A stretch of 17,615 bases of DNA from JACRDV01 sp024860865 [NCBI: Methanobacteriota archaeon] (GTDB taxonomy: Archaea; JACRDV01). Under the pieces are notes generated by a model that saw only the letters and a program-made list of their open reading frames with translations, searched no databases and had not been told where the DNA came from. Below are positions 7,818 to 15,284 of this stretch, one piece after another (position 1 is the stretch's first letter; each line of letters starts with the position of its first letter). The stretch is taken from NCBI GenBank assembly GCA_024860865.1, contig JACRDV010000034.1, positions 1-17,615 on the forward strand, written 5' to 3'. Position numbers and translations under genes: made by a program.

Positions 7818-8503
7818 TAAGTTTTCTTCACTACTAATTTGATTTCCTTGGCATTCGAGTCTACGTCTTTTAATGAGGAAAGCATTCCAACTACTGTAGT
7901 TTTAATGAAATCCTGAACAAAAGATTTTAATGGAATTTGTTTTTCATTCACTGTTAGTTTAACAACTTTGGTTGATATTTTTGATAATTTATTTTCAATA
8001 ACATTAACTAATCTGCCTATTTCAGTCTCGTGATCAAGTATCTCAACATTTGTTTTTGACTTTAATTGAAGTTTTTCTTCCTCATTCTTTACAATTGGGC
8101 CAGTTACTGCAATTGAATATCCATCAGATAAAATCTCTTGAACTTCTTTTGCATTTGTTCCAACTATCAGCTTTGGTTGCCCTATACTATGCCAACCCTC
8201 AATTATGATAACATCTATATCTCTGAGAAATTCAATTAATTGCTCAAGCTCAGGTTCGGATTGAGATTTAATGAAAGCTGTTTCACCTTTAGCAACGCTG
8301 GCAACTATAGTTGCTCCTGCTCGAGCATGTCTAAAAGTATCTTTACCAGGAGTATCAATTGTAAAGTCTGCTTTATGAGTATGTTTAATTGTTCCAACTT
8401 TATAGCCGCGAGATACAAACTCTTTAACTAAAGCTTCAACCACATCTGTTTTATTTGCCTCTCTGCCCGGGCCTACTACAGAGAAAATTAACAATTCCAT
8501 CAC
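7817..8503 (-). CDS. mobB: MobB, molybdopterin-guanine dinucleotide biosynthesis protein B (archaeal form)
   Basis: P-loop protein that by family assists MobA in making the guanine dinucleotide form of the molybdenum cofactor. Characteristic stretches are SRGYKVGTIKHTHKADF (31-47), DTPGKDTFRHARAGA (50-64) and VIIIEGWHS (98-106). A C-terminal extension (from about 180, with IPLKSFVQDFIKTTVVGMLSSLK) is shared with archaeal homologues. The Walker A loop is unusual: VVG-PGREA-NKT instead of VVG-xxxx-GKT, one residue longer and Asn for Gly. The start is uncertain: GTG at 8503, ATG at 8500, or TTG at 8494. AGGTGAT overlaps the first two and lies about 4 nt before the TTG, which would begin MLIFSVVG as the family does. 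Last gene of the molybdenum operon, 22 nt after the transporter. Confidence 0.88.
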   Translation of the reverse strand: MMELLIFSVVGPGREANKTDVVEALVKEFVSRGYKVGTIKHTHKADFTIDTPGKDTFRHARAGATIVASVAKGETAFIKSQSEPELEQLIEFLRDIDVIIIEGWHSIGQPKLIVGTNAKEVQEILSDGYSIAVTGPIVKNEEEKLQLKSKTNVEILDHETEIGRLVNVIENKLSKISTKVVKLTVNEKQIPLKSFVQDFIKTTVVGMLSSLKDVDSNAKEIKLVVKKT

Positions 8504-8525
8504 CTATTTTGGATGACAAAATGGT

Positions 8526-9713
8526 TTATTGCATATTCTGTGGTTCGATATATTTTATTATCTTATGTTTAATCGCTAATGCTACAGCGAGCCCTGCAAA
8601 GAATCCAATCGCAATATTTGTTACGATGCTCAGCACAGCTATGAACACTACTACAAACATATTAACGTATTCTCTCATGTCTCGGATGTAAAGACAAAGC
8701 TCTAAACCGGCAAATAGTAGAATTGCTCCAATAATGCTCATCGGCATTGCTCTTATAAATGCTATTATTGAATTGCCAAAGAACAAACCTAAAACCATCA
8801 TTACAACCCCAAGCACAACCATCGACCCACCAGTGCGAGCGCCAAATCGATACTGGCCAGAGATTCCTCCAGCCCCATGGCACATCGGAATCCCCCCAAT
8901 GAATGGAGATAAAATATTTAAAAAACCAACGCTTGTTGCAACTGTACGAGTATTAACCGGTTTTGAAGGAAAAAGATCCCGAGCGATAGCCACAGTAGCG
9001 ATTATTGAATTTCCGATTGTTAATGGAACCTGCGCAATCGCAGCTTTAAAGCCTGCTGTAAAATCATTCACTCCAGGGATGATCGGTGTAGGCATATGGA
9101 AACCTACCGAAAGTTTAGATAGGAGACTTGGAGCTGAAATCATAGCCAATCCAATGCCAAGCCCAAATATAGCAAGTCCTGCTGGAATTTTCCGACTATT
9201 CGCTAGAAAGAAAACCAGTATTATTGCAATAATTCCGACTGCAACGCTATCATATCCAATCCAAGGTGTTCCATTTCCATAGATATATCCTAGACCATTC
9301 ATAGCAAGCGAGATACCAAGACCGAGCTGTACTCCACGAATCACTGGTCTAGGAACATATCTATCAAGAAATTCAATCCCTCCTAATAGCACAATCATTA
9401 GAATTGCCATTCCAGTTACTAGACCAGCAGCCGCAATCTGTTCTGGCGTAAATTTTTCCGCAATTGCTATTGCTCCAATCGCTTTCATTGGCTGCACTGC
9501 CATAGGTATTGCAAACGTTATTCCTGTTATAATATGAAATGCACCAAACATCAACATAATTCCAACTGGGGATACGCCACAAAATACGACTATGCCGATA
9601 AAAAATGGAATGAAAGTCCCCATATCTCCGAGTGATCCGGCAATTTCATGCCTATCATATCGGAAGCCAGAAATCTGTTTTTTAACATCTGCAGCGATGG
9701 ACATAATCCCCAC
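8526..9713 (-). CDS. MOT1-type molybdate transporter (SulP-related)
   Basis: Integral membrane protein of about 395 aa with ten or more hydrophobic segments and the two MOT1 signature regions. These are EIAGSLGDMGTFIPFFIG (23-40) with MAVQPMKAIGA (71-81), and PMCHGAGGISGQYRFGARTGG (276-296). These features define the molybdate/sulfate MOT1 family, known for high-affinity molybdate uptake in algae and plants and also present in prokaryotes. Its place between two moeA genes and mobB argues for molybdate, or tungstate, rather than sulfate. GTG at 9713 overlaps the stop of the preceding MoeA by one base (TAGTG); ATG at 9704 is the alternative. It would replace an ABC ModABC system, none of which is in the window. 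Confidence 0.9.
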   Translation of the reverse strand: MGIMSIAADVKKQISGFRYDRHEIAGSLGDMGTFIPFFIGIVVFCGVSPVGIMLMFGAFHIITGITFAIPMAVQPMKAIGAIAIAEKFTPEQIAAAGLVTGMAILMIVLLGGIEFLDRYVPRPVIRGVQLGLGISLAMNGLGYIYGNGTPWIGYDSVAVGIIAIILVFFLANSRKIPAGLAIFGLGIGLAMISAPSLLSKLSVGFHMPTPIIPGVNDFTAGFKAAIAQVPLTIGNSIIATVAIARDLFPSKPVNTRTVATSVGFLNILSPFIGGIPMCHGAGGISGQYRFGARTGGSMVVLGVVMMVLGLFFGNSIIAFIRAMPMSIIGAILLFAGLELCLYIRDMREYVNMFVVVFIAVLSIVTNIAIGFFAGLAVALAIKHKIIKYIEPQNMQ

Positions 9714-10960
9714 TATTCCACTGGTCTAAATAGTTCAACCTCAACTTCTTCTCCTGTTTCTACCCTATCCTTCCCCTCAGGGATAACTAACAATCCATTG
9801 GCTCTTACCATAGAAGAAAGAACTCCAGAACCTTTTTTTAATGGCTCTACAAAAAGCTGACTTTCTTTCTCAAAAACTCGAACTCGAACAAATTCTCTTA
9901 TTTTAAGCATAGAATTAATGTTCTTTACAGCTCTTGCTTTAACAATGGTTTTAATTTCTTTGCTCACTCCAAGCATTTTTCGAATTACAGGCTTGGCAAG
10001 AGTTTCAAATCCAATCATAGCACCAATTGGATAGCCGGATAAAAATACAATCGGTTTATCGCTAACAATACCTAAGCCCGCAACTTTACCCGGCTTTATT
10101 GCAACACCGTGAATGATTATTGAACCAAATTTTTCAATAGCCTTACATACAAAATCATTAGTTCCAGGCCCTGCTCCACCCATTGTAATGATTATATCTG
10201 TCTTTCCAATTCCTTCTTTTATCTTATTTTCAATTTCATCAAGATTATCTCTAGCGATCCCTAGATTGAGCGGTGTTGCTCCAGCTTCAATAACCATTCC
10301 GCTGATTATTGTTCTATTTGTGCTAGCTACTTTGCAAAGTGGAACTGGTTTGCCCGCCTCAACTAATTCATTCCCAGTAGATATCAATGCCACAAGTGGT
10401 TTTTTTATAACCTTAACAGTTGTTTTTTCAAGAGAAATTACAATGCCAAGATCTGCTGGTTTTAAAACCTCTCCCTTTCTAAGTAAAATCTCTCCTGCTG
10501 TAAAATCTTCTCCCCTCTTGGAAACATCTTTTTCCGATGCAATAGGAAATGTAATTTGGATTTCATCATCAGAAATTTTTTTAGTGTGCTCCACTCTAAT
10601 AACAGCATCAGAACCCTTTGGCATTGCTCCTCCAGTTGGAATATATGCAGCTTGATTTTTTTCAAGCATAAATGCTGGAACTTCTCCAATCTCAACGCTT
10701 CTAATTACTTTAAGGATAGCTGGATTTTCTTGTGAAGCCCCAAAAGTATCGCTTGCTCTAACTGCAAATCCGTCCATTGCTGCTCTATCAAAATTAGGAA
10801 CGTCTCTATCTGCTACAATATCCTCGGCTAAAACTCTTCCAAGAGCATCATGAATCGGAATTTCTTCGGGCTCAAGCTGTTTAATCTCTGTAGTCTCGAA
10901 AAATTTTCTTACAGCATCTTGCACGCTTATTCTTTTTAATGCTGAACTTCCTTTACTCAA
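9713..10960 (-). CDS. moeA: MoeA-family molybdopterin molybdenumtransferase, diverged paralogue
   Basis: MoeA inserts molybdate (or tungstate) into adenylylated molybdopterin. All parts are present in 415 aa: an N-terminal domain with NFDRAAMDGFAVRA (57-69), a YIPTGGAMPKGSDAVIRVE segment (106-124), the MoCF domain with ALISTGNEL (191-199), and a C-terminal beta domain (from about 335). The active loops differ from the usual sequences: GGAGPGTNDF (261-270) in place of GGVSVGxxDF, and FLSGYPIGA (306-314) in place of LPGNP-type. The last Asp and the second Pro are kept. The start appears to be TTG at 10960, with GATGAGG 8-9 nt upstream in the 21-nt gap after the other MoeA. Archaea often have two MoeA proteins, proposed to separate Mo from W. 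Which metal this one handles is not known. Confidence 0.92.
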   Translation of the reverse strand: MSKGSSALKRISVQDAVRKFFETTEIKQLEPEEIPIHDALGRVLAEDIVADRDVPNFDRAAMDGFAVRASDTFGASQENPAILKVIRSVEIGEVPAFMLEKNQAAYIPTGGAMPKGSDAVIRVEHTKKISDDEIQITFPIASEKDVSKRGEDFTAGEILLRKGEVLKPADLGIVISLEKTTVKVIKKPLVALISTGNELVEAGKPVPLCKVASTNRTIISGMVIEAGATPLNLGIARDNLDEIENKIKEGIGKTDIIITMGGAGPGTNDFVCKAIEKFGSIIIHGVAIKPGKVAGLGIVSDKPIVFLSGYPIGAMIGFETLAKPVIRKMLGVSKEIKTIVKARAVKNINSMLKIREFVRVRVFEKESQLFVEPLKKGSGVLSSMVRANGLLVIPEGKDRVETGEEVEVELFRPVE

Positions 10961-10981
10961 TCTGAGTTCCTCATCAGTATA

Positions 10982-12172
10982 TTAGAACAAAATAACTTCT
11001 ACTTCATCCCCCTTGTTTAGGTCTCTATCAGTGAGGAAATACCCATCTGCAAAAACACTTGACCTTAGTGTATGTGCAATAATTGATACTTTGTATGGAG
11101 AACCTGGAGCGAATACTTTCAAGGGGGACTTTTCTGATCCAATGGGAATTGCTTCTCCATCCTTGATTTGAGTGAATACCCCATATACGAACCCTTTTTT
11201 TGGCAGCAAAATATCCTCAGAGGTTCTAAATTTTTTTACAACTTTTGGATGATTGCTATCGAAAAATCGTTTTACAATTAACTCCCATGCAATCAAGGTT
11301 CCATTCGGTTTTCCTGGTAAAGCAAAAACTGGCTTTCCATTTATTACTCCAACCGCTAGTGGTTTTCCTGGCCGAGTTTGTACTTTATGAAAAATTAGTT
11401 CACCTAGATCGGAGATTGCCTTTGGCACAAAATCTCTCTCTCCAACAGAAACGCCACCAATTGTGATTATTGCATCATACTTAGCTCCTTCTAATAGCTT
11501 CTGTTTTATCAGCTCAAGATCATCAGGTACTGATTTTAGATCCGTGGGAGCACAATTTACCTCTTTTAGAAAGGCAATAACCATCGGTGCATTAGTGTTC
11601 GTGGTCAAATTATTGTGAATTTCACTGCCAGTTGAAATTATTGCTACAGTATGTTTTTTAAAAACAAATATTTGAGAGAGCCCAAGTTTATGGAGAATAC
11701 CTATGTCTTGAGCTCTAATCCGATGGCCTGGTTTAAATATGGTTTCTCCTTCTTCAAAATCGGTTCCGGCACGAAGCACATTCTCAAATTGTTTCATCTT
11801 TTTACCGAATAACAAATTACCTTCTATTTGTGCATCCTCAATCTTGAGAACAGCATCTGCGCCTTCAGGCAGCAAAGCACCGGTAGCTACATACATTGTT
11901 TCTCCATTTTGGATCTCTTTACTAGAATCATCGCCAGCGTAAATTTTCCCTATTAAACGCAATGGATATTGATCAGATGATTTGAGAGCATATCCATCGA
12001 ACGTAGATTTATGGCGAGATGGTGATCTGAACTGTGCCGTTATCGGTTCTGCAAGTTCTCTGTCCAGCGCATCATCTATATTAATGCGTTCTGTAGTTCT
12101 TCTTGATTGAAACTTCTCTCTAAGTTGGTCAATTATTGATTTGGCTTGAGCAAGTGGTATCATATTTAACAT
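10982..12172 (-). CDS. moeA: MoeA-family molybdopterin molybdenumtransferase, canonical paralogue
   Basis: Second MoeA of the operon, 396 aa. It has SRHKSTFDGYALK (52-64), YVATGALLPEGADAVLKIED (94-113), the MoCF domain with AIISTGSEI (177-185), the regular loop GGVSVGERDF (239-248) and ALPGKPNGT (284-292), and a C-terminal domain from about 310. The nucleotide/metal loops are closer to the family consensus than in the downstream copy, although STGDE-type Asp is Ser here (TGSE). GGTGATC overlaps the stop of the DUF1786 gene and is 2 nt before ATG 12172 but 9 nt before ATG 12163, so MIPLAQAK at 12163 may be the true N-terminus. Expected to insert Mo or W into molybdopterin in the cytoplasm. Confidence 0.93.
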   Translation of the reverse strand: MLNMIPLAQAKSIIDQLREKFQSRRTTERINIDDALDRELAEPITAQFRSPSRHKSTFDGYALKSSDQYPLRLIGKIYAGDDSSKEIQNGETMYVATGALLPEGADAVLKIEDAQIEGNLLFGKKMKQFENVLRAGTDFEEGETIFKPGHRIRAQDIGILHKLGLSQIFVFKKHTVAIISTGSEIHNNLTTNTNAPMVIAFLKEVNCAPTDLKSVPDDLELIKQKLLEGAKYDAIITIGGVSVGERDFVPKAISDLGELIFHKVQTRPGKPLAVGVINGKPVFALPGKPNGTLIAWELIVKRFFDSNHPKVVKKFRTSEDILLPKKGFVYGVFTQIKDGEAIPIGSEKSPLKVFAPGSPYKVSIIAHTLRSSVFADGYFLTDRDLNKGDEVEVILF

Positions 12173-12176
12173 TAGA

Positions 12177-13343
12177 TCACCATCTGATTTCTAAGCGTCT
12201 ATGCGCAGCTTCTATTAGTCCAACTGTACCAGCCATCATAACATCCCCTCCTGGGCTTGCAAAATGAAATTTTAAATGCGTTTTATTGAAAATTGATCTT
12301 TTTGGACCTGTTACAAGGATGGCTTTGAGACTGCCAAATCCTAATGAGTTCAAAACGTAAACTCCATGCCCGCCATCATCAAGTACCTCTTTGTTTGTGA
12401 GACTTCCATTTGCAAATCTAACCAAAAATCCTTCAAGTTTATTTGGAGATAGCAATCCAGTATGGTGCTCAAAAATCCCATCAATCTTGCCATCTGAGAT
12501 AAGAGCTGCTGTAGTGTGACCATTGCCAACATTGACTGCCATCAAATTTCCAATATAATTAGCTCTTGGATCTTTTAAACATCCTAAAAATGCAGCTGGA
12601 GCGGTATCCATTACTATTACTTTAGCATTAGGCAAGTCTCTTTTTACAGCTTTAACTGCTGACCTCATTCTGACGAAATAGCGGGGTATTTCGTTTTCTT
12701 TAAAAGCAAATGATTCGAGCCTTTGATTTTTCTTTAACAAATCTTTGATTTTCTCGAATCTAAACACTCTATCGCTTATGCCCTTAGGACTAACTCCATG
12801 GTCTTGAACAGCAATGGCCACAACCCTAAGATCACTTAAATCTTCTCCAATTTTTTCAAAAAAGTTTTTCAGCTCTCCGAGATCTATTTCCTTTATAATT
12901 AGTTTAATTCCATCAAAATTCACAGGTTCTTTTCCAACTATTTCTATCCCTAAGTTTCTCACTTGATCTAAGTCATTTCTAACTGTATAAGCAGCGTTCT
13001 CGGTCATTAAAACTTTGTAACCTTTCTCTACATGTTTTTTCAATGCAAATGCAAAAGCTCCTCCCCCTATCACATCGCCATCTATAAAAATGTGTTTTCT
13101 ATTTCGAGTAGCCTTTTGAACCTGTTTGGCAAAAACTATTGAAGGGGAAGGCAGTACCATTTTTGTACAATTTTCAAGGTTTTTTCTTTTATCATAAAGA
13201 AGAATATCTAAAGTTCCAGAGCCAACATCTAAAGCTAATATTTTTTTGGCAGCATTAATATCCAAGTTAAATTTTTCCTTGCAGCGTGGACAAAAATTTT
13301 CTTTTTTGGTTTTTTTTCTAGATTTAGATTGTGGGTGATTCAA
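12177..13343 (-). CDS. DUF1786-family protein, ASKHA-like fold, in a molybdenum operon
   Basis: A 388-aa protein of the archaeal DUF1786 family, often labelled as pyruvate formate-lyase activating related without direct proof. Two sugar-kinase/actin-like phosphate loops are visible: ILALDVGSGTLDILLYD (35-51) and AVNVGNGHTTAALI (269-282), so ATP binding is likely. Other conserved-looking stretches are QDHG (180-183), EHHTG (292-296), DDGGHG (322-327) and SPGGDVMMAGTVGL (363-376). The basic N-terminus carries one CPRC pair (Cys18, Cys21). The start is TTG at 13343, overlapping the tfx stop by 4 nt. If initiation were later, the CPRC part would be lost. Membership of this tight operon suggests a role in cofactor synthesis, metal sensing or enzyme maturation. 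The function is unknown. Confidence 0.82.
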   Translation of the reverse strand: MNHPQSKSRKKTKKENFCPRCKEKFNLDINAAKKILALDVGSGTLDILLYDKRKNLENCTKMVLPSPSIVFAKQVQKATRNRKHIFIDGDVIGGGAFAFALKKHVEKGYKVLMTENAAYTVRNDLDQVRNLGIEIVGKEPVNFDGIKLIIKEIDLGELKNFFEKIGEDLSDLRVVAIAVQDHGVSPKGISDRVFRFEKIKDLLKKNQRLESFAFKENEIPRYFVRMRSAVKAVKRDLPNAKVIVMDTAPAAFLGCLKDPRANYIGNLMAVNVGNGHTTAALISDGKIDGIFEHHTGLLSPNKLEGFLVRFANGSLTNKEVLDDGGHGVYVLNSLGFGSLKAILVTGPKRSIFNKTHLKFHFASPGGDVMMAGTVGLIEAAHRRLEIRW

Positions 13344-13744
13344 CTAATATGCACATCTCCCTTTGAAGTTATTATAATGTCAAATGGTTCGATAACACGA
13401 CGGCCATCAAGTTTTGCAGATTCTTTTGTGCTTATCATTTCAACAATCTTTGTTGCATTTTCACGCACATGAATGCCTTTAGTATTGGCAACATTAAGCA
13501 CTAATCCCGGAACTTCAAAAACATCTGTTCCCGGCTTGACTGTAACATGAACTGGAGATTCAAATTTTTCAATTAATCTAAGCGTTTCGCGAGCGGCTTC
13601 AATTTTTTGGCGTGCTCTTCGCTCCATAATAGTTATGTTAACTCTAGTAGTTTTAAGGCGCTTTGCTATTTCTTCTTGTGTTAGACCTTGAACTCTCAAG
13701 CGAAGGACTTCAAATTGTTTTTTAGTAAGTAGACCACGTTTCAT
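13340..13744 (-). CDS. tfx: Tfx-family transcriptional regulator
   Basis: DNA-binding protein of 134 aa. The N-terminal helix-turn-helix is at about 6-50 (LTKKQFEVLRLRVQGLTQEE then IAKRLKTTRVNITIMERRA), of the sigma-70 region 4 type. The C-terminal Tfx domain is at about 65-134 (VHVTVKPGTDVFEVPG, VNVANTKGIHVRENA). In Methanothermobacter the founding member binds DNA near the promoter of the molybdenum formylmethanofuran dehydrogenase operon, which makes its place at the head of a molybdenum operon telling. ATG at 13744 directly follows a perfect palindrome, and a TATA box is centred about 28 nt upstream, so the transcript is likely leaderless. Self-regulation, and control of the five genes downstream, are inference. 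Signal ligand not known; molybdate or cofactor status is the natural guess. Confidence 0.92.
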   Translation of the reverse strand: MKRGLLTKKQFEVLRLRVQGLTQEEIAKRLKTTRVNITIMERRARQKIEAARETLRLIEKFESPVHVTVKPGTDVFEVPGLVLNVANTKGIHVRENATKIVEMISTKESAKLDGRRVIEPFDIIITSKGDVHIS

Positions 13745-13764
13745 AGTAATCGATTATGATTACT
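13745..13764 (-). promoter_or_regulatory. perfect palindrome abutting the tfx start codon (candidate Tfx operator)
   Basis: AGTAATC and GATTACT arms (7 bp, perfect) are separated by 6 nt and end exactly at the base before the tfx ATG. With the TATA box just upstream this covers the expected transcription start, an ideal place for a repressor. Confidence 0.6.
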
Positions 13765-13766
13765 AA

Positions 13767-13778
13767 TTATATATAAAG
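13767..13778 (-). promoter_or_regulatory. TATA box of the tfx-led molybdenum operon
   Basis: CTTTATATATAA on the minus strand, centred about 28 nt before the tfx ATG, predicts a leaderless transcript. Upstream at 13792-13804 lies TTACC-TTT-GGTAA, a second perfect short inverted repeat, with another GGTAA at about 13822; these may be upstream regulator sites. Confidence 0.6.
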
Positions 13779-13804
13779 TAAACGTTGCCATTTACCTTTG
13801 GTAA

Positions 13805-14133
13805 AATTAAAATTAACATAGGGTAACTTCTGATCCAGCGAATTCTTATGAACCATCGATCGCTTTGATTCAAACGGAAATGTACGCATCGCATGGTATG
13901 ATATAGAGATGGAAATTTTGAGATTTATTATAAAAGGAGCACTGCACCGCTGGTACCTGAATTTCCAGAGCCTATGTGGATAGCGATAATGGCCCCATGT
14001 GTATACTCTATTCTTTATTATAAGTTTGCTATGCTCTACAATTTGAACCAGAATACATCAAAAGTAAAGTTAAACAAATGAAATTAATAGTTAAGCTTAA
14101 AACTCAAGATATTTTAAAATTTCTTCTTAGTTT
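13805..14133. other. intergenic stretch without a recognised gene
   Basis: Beyond the tfx promoter elements nothing definite is seen here. Short frames exist on both strands. The longest plus-strand one runs for about 43 codons to a stop near 13984 and includes RFDSNGNVRIAWYDIEMEIL; it has no supported start or family. On the minus strand an open frame of about 65 codons runs into the tfx TATA box, so it is unlikely to be a functional gene. The stretch near 13850-13990 is less AT-rich than the rest and could be decayed coding sequence. The last 100 bp are very AT-rich and probably hold the 3' end of the iron-sulfur gene transcript. Confidence 0.4.
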
Positions 14134-15264
14134 TTAATGAGCCATAAAAGTAGAAAGAGATTCTATTAACTCTTTCTCTTTTTTACAGGAAAGACACAAA
14201 TTTTCTCCTTTTTGGCTAATGTAAGAGTTTCCACATTTTGAGCATTTTGATTTCTCAAGCTGAATCAACACCTTCCTCTTATCATCAAGGAGATCATGTG
14301 GATTAACATACGATGAATGTTTTATTACCCCCTCTGGGCAAACCTCTGAACATAAACCGCATTTAGTGCAATATGCCAACTTGATACAAATGATGGCTTT
14401 GTCTTCATTATCATATCTACTCAATGCGCCTGTTGGACATAAAATTACACACAAATCACAGCCTTTGCAACTCTTATCTATCTCTACTTTAGAGAATGGT
14501 AATTCATCAACATTAATTTTATCTGTAACCGGTTTCCCGAGCTCTTTAAAAAGTTTTAGTAAAAGTGCTCGCTTCTCTGGCAACCTTGGAATAAATCTTT
14601 TCTTAGTAAAATCTTTAATTGGAACTTCAGCAATCAGGGCTTCCGTTACAGTTGTGGTTATATTAGAGGCTACATTGGTCGCTTCCTCTCTGAGATAGGA
14701 GAAAAATTCTCTCCTTGAGTAACCATCCACTAAGTTATTAGCTTCGGAAGATACAAAGATCTTTTTTTCTTTACCAAAGATATCTAGAATTTCATTTGCA
14801 TTTTTAACGCTTTTCAAAGCTACATTTAACCCTAATTTGAATTCACATCCTTTACATTGGCTTGCATTTAACCAAATATTCTCTACACCTGAAAGAGCAG
14901 CTCCTACCAAAACAGTCTCATTTAAAAAGCCAAGACAAGGAACCTCTATATTGCCCCTAGAATTCGGCGATAAAGAACACGCGAATACCGCCATTTTTCT
15001 ATTCCTCATTTTCTGAAGGAGGCGCTCAAAAGATAATTTCCTTAACTCAAATGCTCCGGTAGGGCATAAATTAGTACAAATGCCGCAACCGTTGCATATA
15101 GAATTAACTTTAAGAGGATCGTTTAAAGTAATAGCTTTGAGCGGGCAATTTTCTATGCAGAGTTTGCACTTAGAATTTTTATACCGAAATTTCAAACATA
15201 AGTTTGGCTGGAAATTCACCAGAGGTTGCGATAAAATCTTACCTACTATATCTAGCTCAACCAT
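14134..15264 (-). CDS. multi-cluster ferredoxin-like iron-sulfur protein with C-terminal zinc ribbon
   Basis: A 376-aa soluble electron-transfer protein. Ferredoxin module 1 binds about two [4Fe-4S] clusters through Cys33, 36, 40 (then Pro) and Cys57, 60, 63, 67 (SICNGCGICTNLCPTGA), with Cys23 nearby. A middle part (90-145) has single cysteines at 96 and 110 and a QCKGC pair (137, 140). A YSRREFFSYLREEA stretch follows at 182-195. Module 2 has CKGCDLCVILCP (266-277) and CTKCGLCSEVCP (299-310). The C-terminus is a CSKC...CLSC zinc ribbon (341-360). ATG at 15264 has AGGT 7 nt upstream. It follows the TorD gene by 20 nt, so it probably passes electrons to or from the molybdoenzyme cluster, or helps in its maturation. 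No signal peptide, so cytoplasmic. Confidence 0.85.
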   Translation of the reverse strand: MVELDIVGKILSQPLVNFQPNLCLKFRYKNSKCKLCIENCPLKAITLNDPLKVNSICNGCGICTNLCPTGAFELRKLSFERLLQKMRNRKMAVFACSLSPNSRGNIEVPCLGFLNETVLVGAALSGVENIWLNASQCKGCEFKLGLNVALKSVKNANEILDIFGKEKKIFVSSEANNLVDGYSRREFFSYLREEATNVASNITTTVTEALIAEVPIKDFTKKRFIPRLPEKRALLLKLFKELGKPVTDKINVDELPFSKVEIDKSCKGCDLCVILCPTGALSRYDNEDKAIICIKLAYCTKCGLCSEVCPEGVIKHSSYVNPHDLLDDKRKVLIQLEKSKCSKCGNSYISQKGENLCLSCKKEKELIESLSTFMAH

Positions 15265-15284
15265 TGAATTGACCTGAAGATAAT

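Noticed and set aside
8734-9282. Plus-strand open frame of 182 codons opposite the MOT1 transporter
   Set aside because: Antisense shadow with proline- and isoleucine-rich sequence typical of the reverse of membrane-protein codons.
10113-10655. Plus-strand open frame of 180 codons opposite the diverged moeA
   Set aside because: Shadow of the real gene: antisense, no family features, and the minus-strand MoeA is unmistakable.
13850-13990. Possible decayed transposase or gene fragment between the molybdenum operon and the iron-sulfur gene
   Set aside because: Short frames on both strands give no recognisable motif and no terminal repeats were seen, so it is described only as an intergenic stretch.
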